The notes under the pieces were generated by a model, which made no database searches, was not told the DNA's origin, and was given only the letters and a program-made list of their open reading frames with translations. 39,839 nt of DNA from an uncultured Methanobrevibacter sp. GTDB taxonomy: Archaea; Methanobacteriota; Methanobacteria; Methanobacteriales; Methanobacteriaceae. The DNA lies in assembly GCF_946404245.1 (NCBI RefSeq), contig NZ_CAMJCX010000014.1, forward strand, positions 1 to 39,839, written 5' to 3'. Positions 39,375 through 39,839 of this stretch are shown here, piece after piece. A program made the position numbers and the translations under genes. How positions within the stretch are numbered: the stretch's first letter is position 1; each line of letters opens with the position of its first letter.

Positions 39375-39839
39375 ATGGATTGGGCAATAAATTTAGTCAT
39401 AGGCAACATCATTTCATTGATTGCTGGAATTTTCATAATTCTGAGCATGTGGGTCAATAATGAGAAGAAAGCCTATTTTTACCAGTTTTTAAATGCCTTT
39501 ATCCTGATGATTTCATCAGTGTTTTTCTTTTCTTGGACCGGTGTCGTTACCATGGCCATTGCCGCTTCAAGAAATCTCATGGTTTATTATGATAGGCTGA
39601 CCATGAAATGGACAGTATTTTTCATAATGCTTTCAGTTATTTTGGGTCTTGCGGTAAACACATTGGGTTTTGTCGGATTACTGCCGATAATTGCAATTAT
39701 TCAGATTACATTATGCAATTACTACTTGAAGACAATCAAGCCAATTAAAACAAGTTTCATTGTAAACAGTGGGATTTATGTAGTTTACTTTTTGGCTATT
39801 CTTGATTTCTCATCAGCAGCCATTGAAAGCATAACTGCC
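39375..39839 (+). CDS. YgjV-like membrane protein, C-terminus cut by window edge
   Basis: 155 codons are visible before the window ends, with no stop. The start reads MDWAINLVIGNIISLIAGIF with I-I-L-S-M-W-V-N-N-E-K-K-A-Y-F-Y-Q. About five to six hydrophobic helices follow, with charged loops such as S-R-N-L-M-V-Y-Y-D-R-L-T-M-K-W. The pattern is that of the YgjV family of inner-membrane proteins of unknown function (usual length about 170-180, so most of the gene is here). It starts 29 bp after the MFS gene. Confidence 0.7.
   Translation, partial: MDWAINLVIGNIISLIAGIFIILSMWVNNEKKAYFYQFLNAFILMISSVFFFSWTGVVTMAIAASRNLMVYYDRLTMKWTVFFIMLSVILGLAVNTLGFVGLLPIIAIIQITLCNYYLKTIKPIKTSFIVNSGIYVVYFLAILDFSSAAIESITA

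Overview
The window looks like a chromosome segment of a hydrogenotrophic methanogen of the family Methanobacteriaceae, most likely Methanobrevibacter. It is AT-rich, with T-rich intergenic gaps, archaeal TATA boxes and GGTG/GGAGG-type ribosome binding sites. It carries methanogen marker genes: MfnB (methanofuran), CfbC (coenzyme F430), the methyl-coenzyme M reductase activation component A2 (AtwA) and archaeal geranylgeranyl reductase. It also carries archaeal information-processing genes: L37Ae, RNA polymerase subunit P, a Brix protein, KEOPS Pcc1 and prefoldin beta. Almost everything is on the + strand. No rRNA, tRNA, CRISPR array, insertion sequence or phage gene was recognised.

Layout. 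1-1670: end of a cobalt/nickel ECF transporter operon (CbiN end, CbiQ, CbiO). 1806-5201: archaeal riboflavin synthase, a family 2 glycosyltransferase with a DUF2304 membrane partner, and a LutA/LutB-like iron-sulfur pair. 5298-7509: mfnB and guaB. 7772-9657: a conserved archaeal operon for translation, transcription, KEOPS and prefoldin. 9658-10288: a 0.6 kb gap with several palindromes and possible small RNAs. 10289-13807: a HisA-like barrel, a DUF2225-like zinc protein, a small membrane ORF, a zinc-type CDF exporter and a PfkB sugar kinase. 13967-23055: a 2442-residue SF1 helicase apparently co-transcribed with uvrC. 23155-26204: two small proteins, AtwA and a UspA protein. 26328-29558: ferredoxin plus geranylgeranyl reductase, GalE and an orphan coiled-coil protein. 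29635-32307: purF and a U32 peptidase-like protein. 32354-36937: a tightly packed run of CDP-alcohol phosphotransferase, CfbC, a five-helix membrane anchor, fumarate reductase flavoprotein, fumarate reductase iron-sulfur protein and Ogt. 36971-39839: an NDDD-type CDF exporter, an MFS transporter and a truncated YgjV-like membrane protein.

Most worth attention. (1) The giant DUF4011/SF1 helicase/MTES_1575/DUF3320 protein has an acidic, repetitive linker of about 860 residues. Its nuclease-like domain seems to have lost the usual glutamate and histidine, and it sits 8 bp upstream of uvrC. (2) A complete membrane-type fumarate reductase module has a histidine-rich five-helix anchor in a lineage generally regarded as cytochrome- and quinone-free. 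Its flavoprotein lacks the covalent-FAD histidine. (3) Stem-loops often straddle the stop codons of genes here (for example cbiN, guaB, rpo12, the DUF3194 gene, uspA and the U32 gene), usually followed by a T-tract. (4) The gap before the HisA-like gene contains a strong hairpin carrying a perfect Shine-Dalgarno/anti-Shine-Dalgarno sequence.
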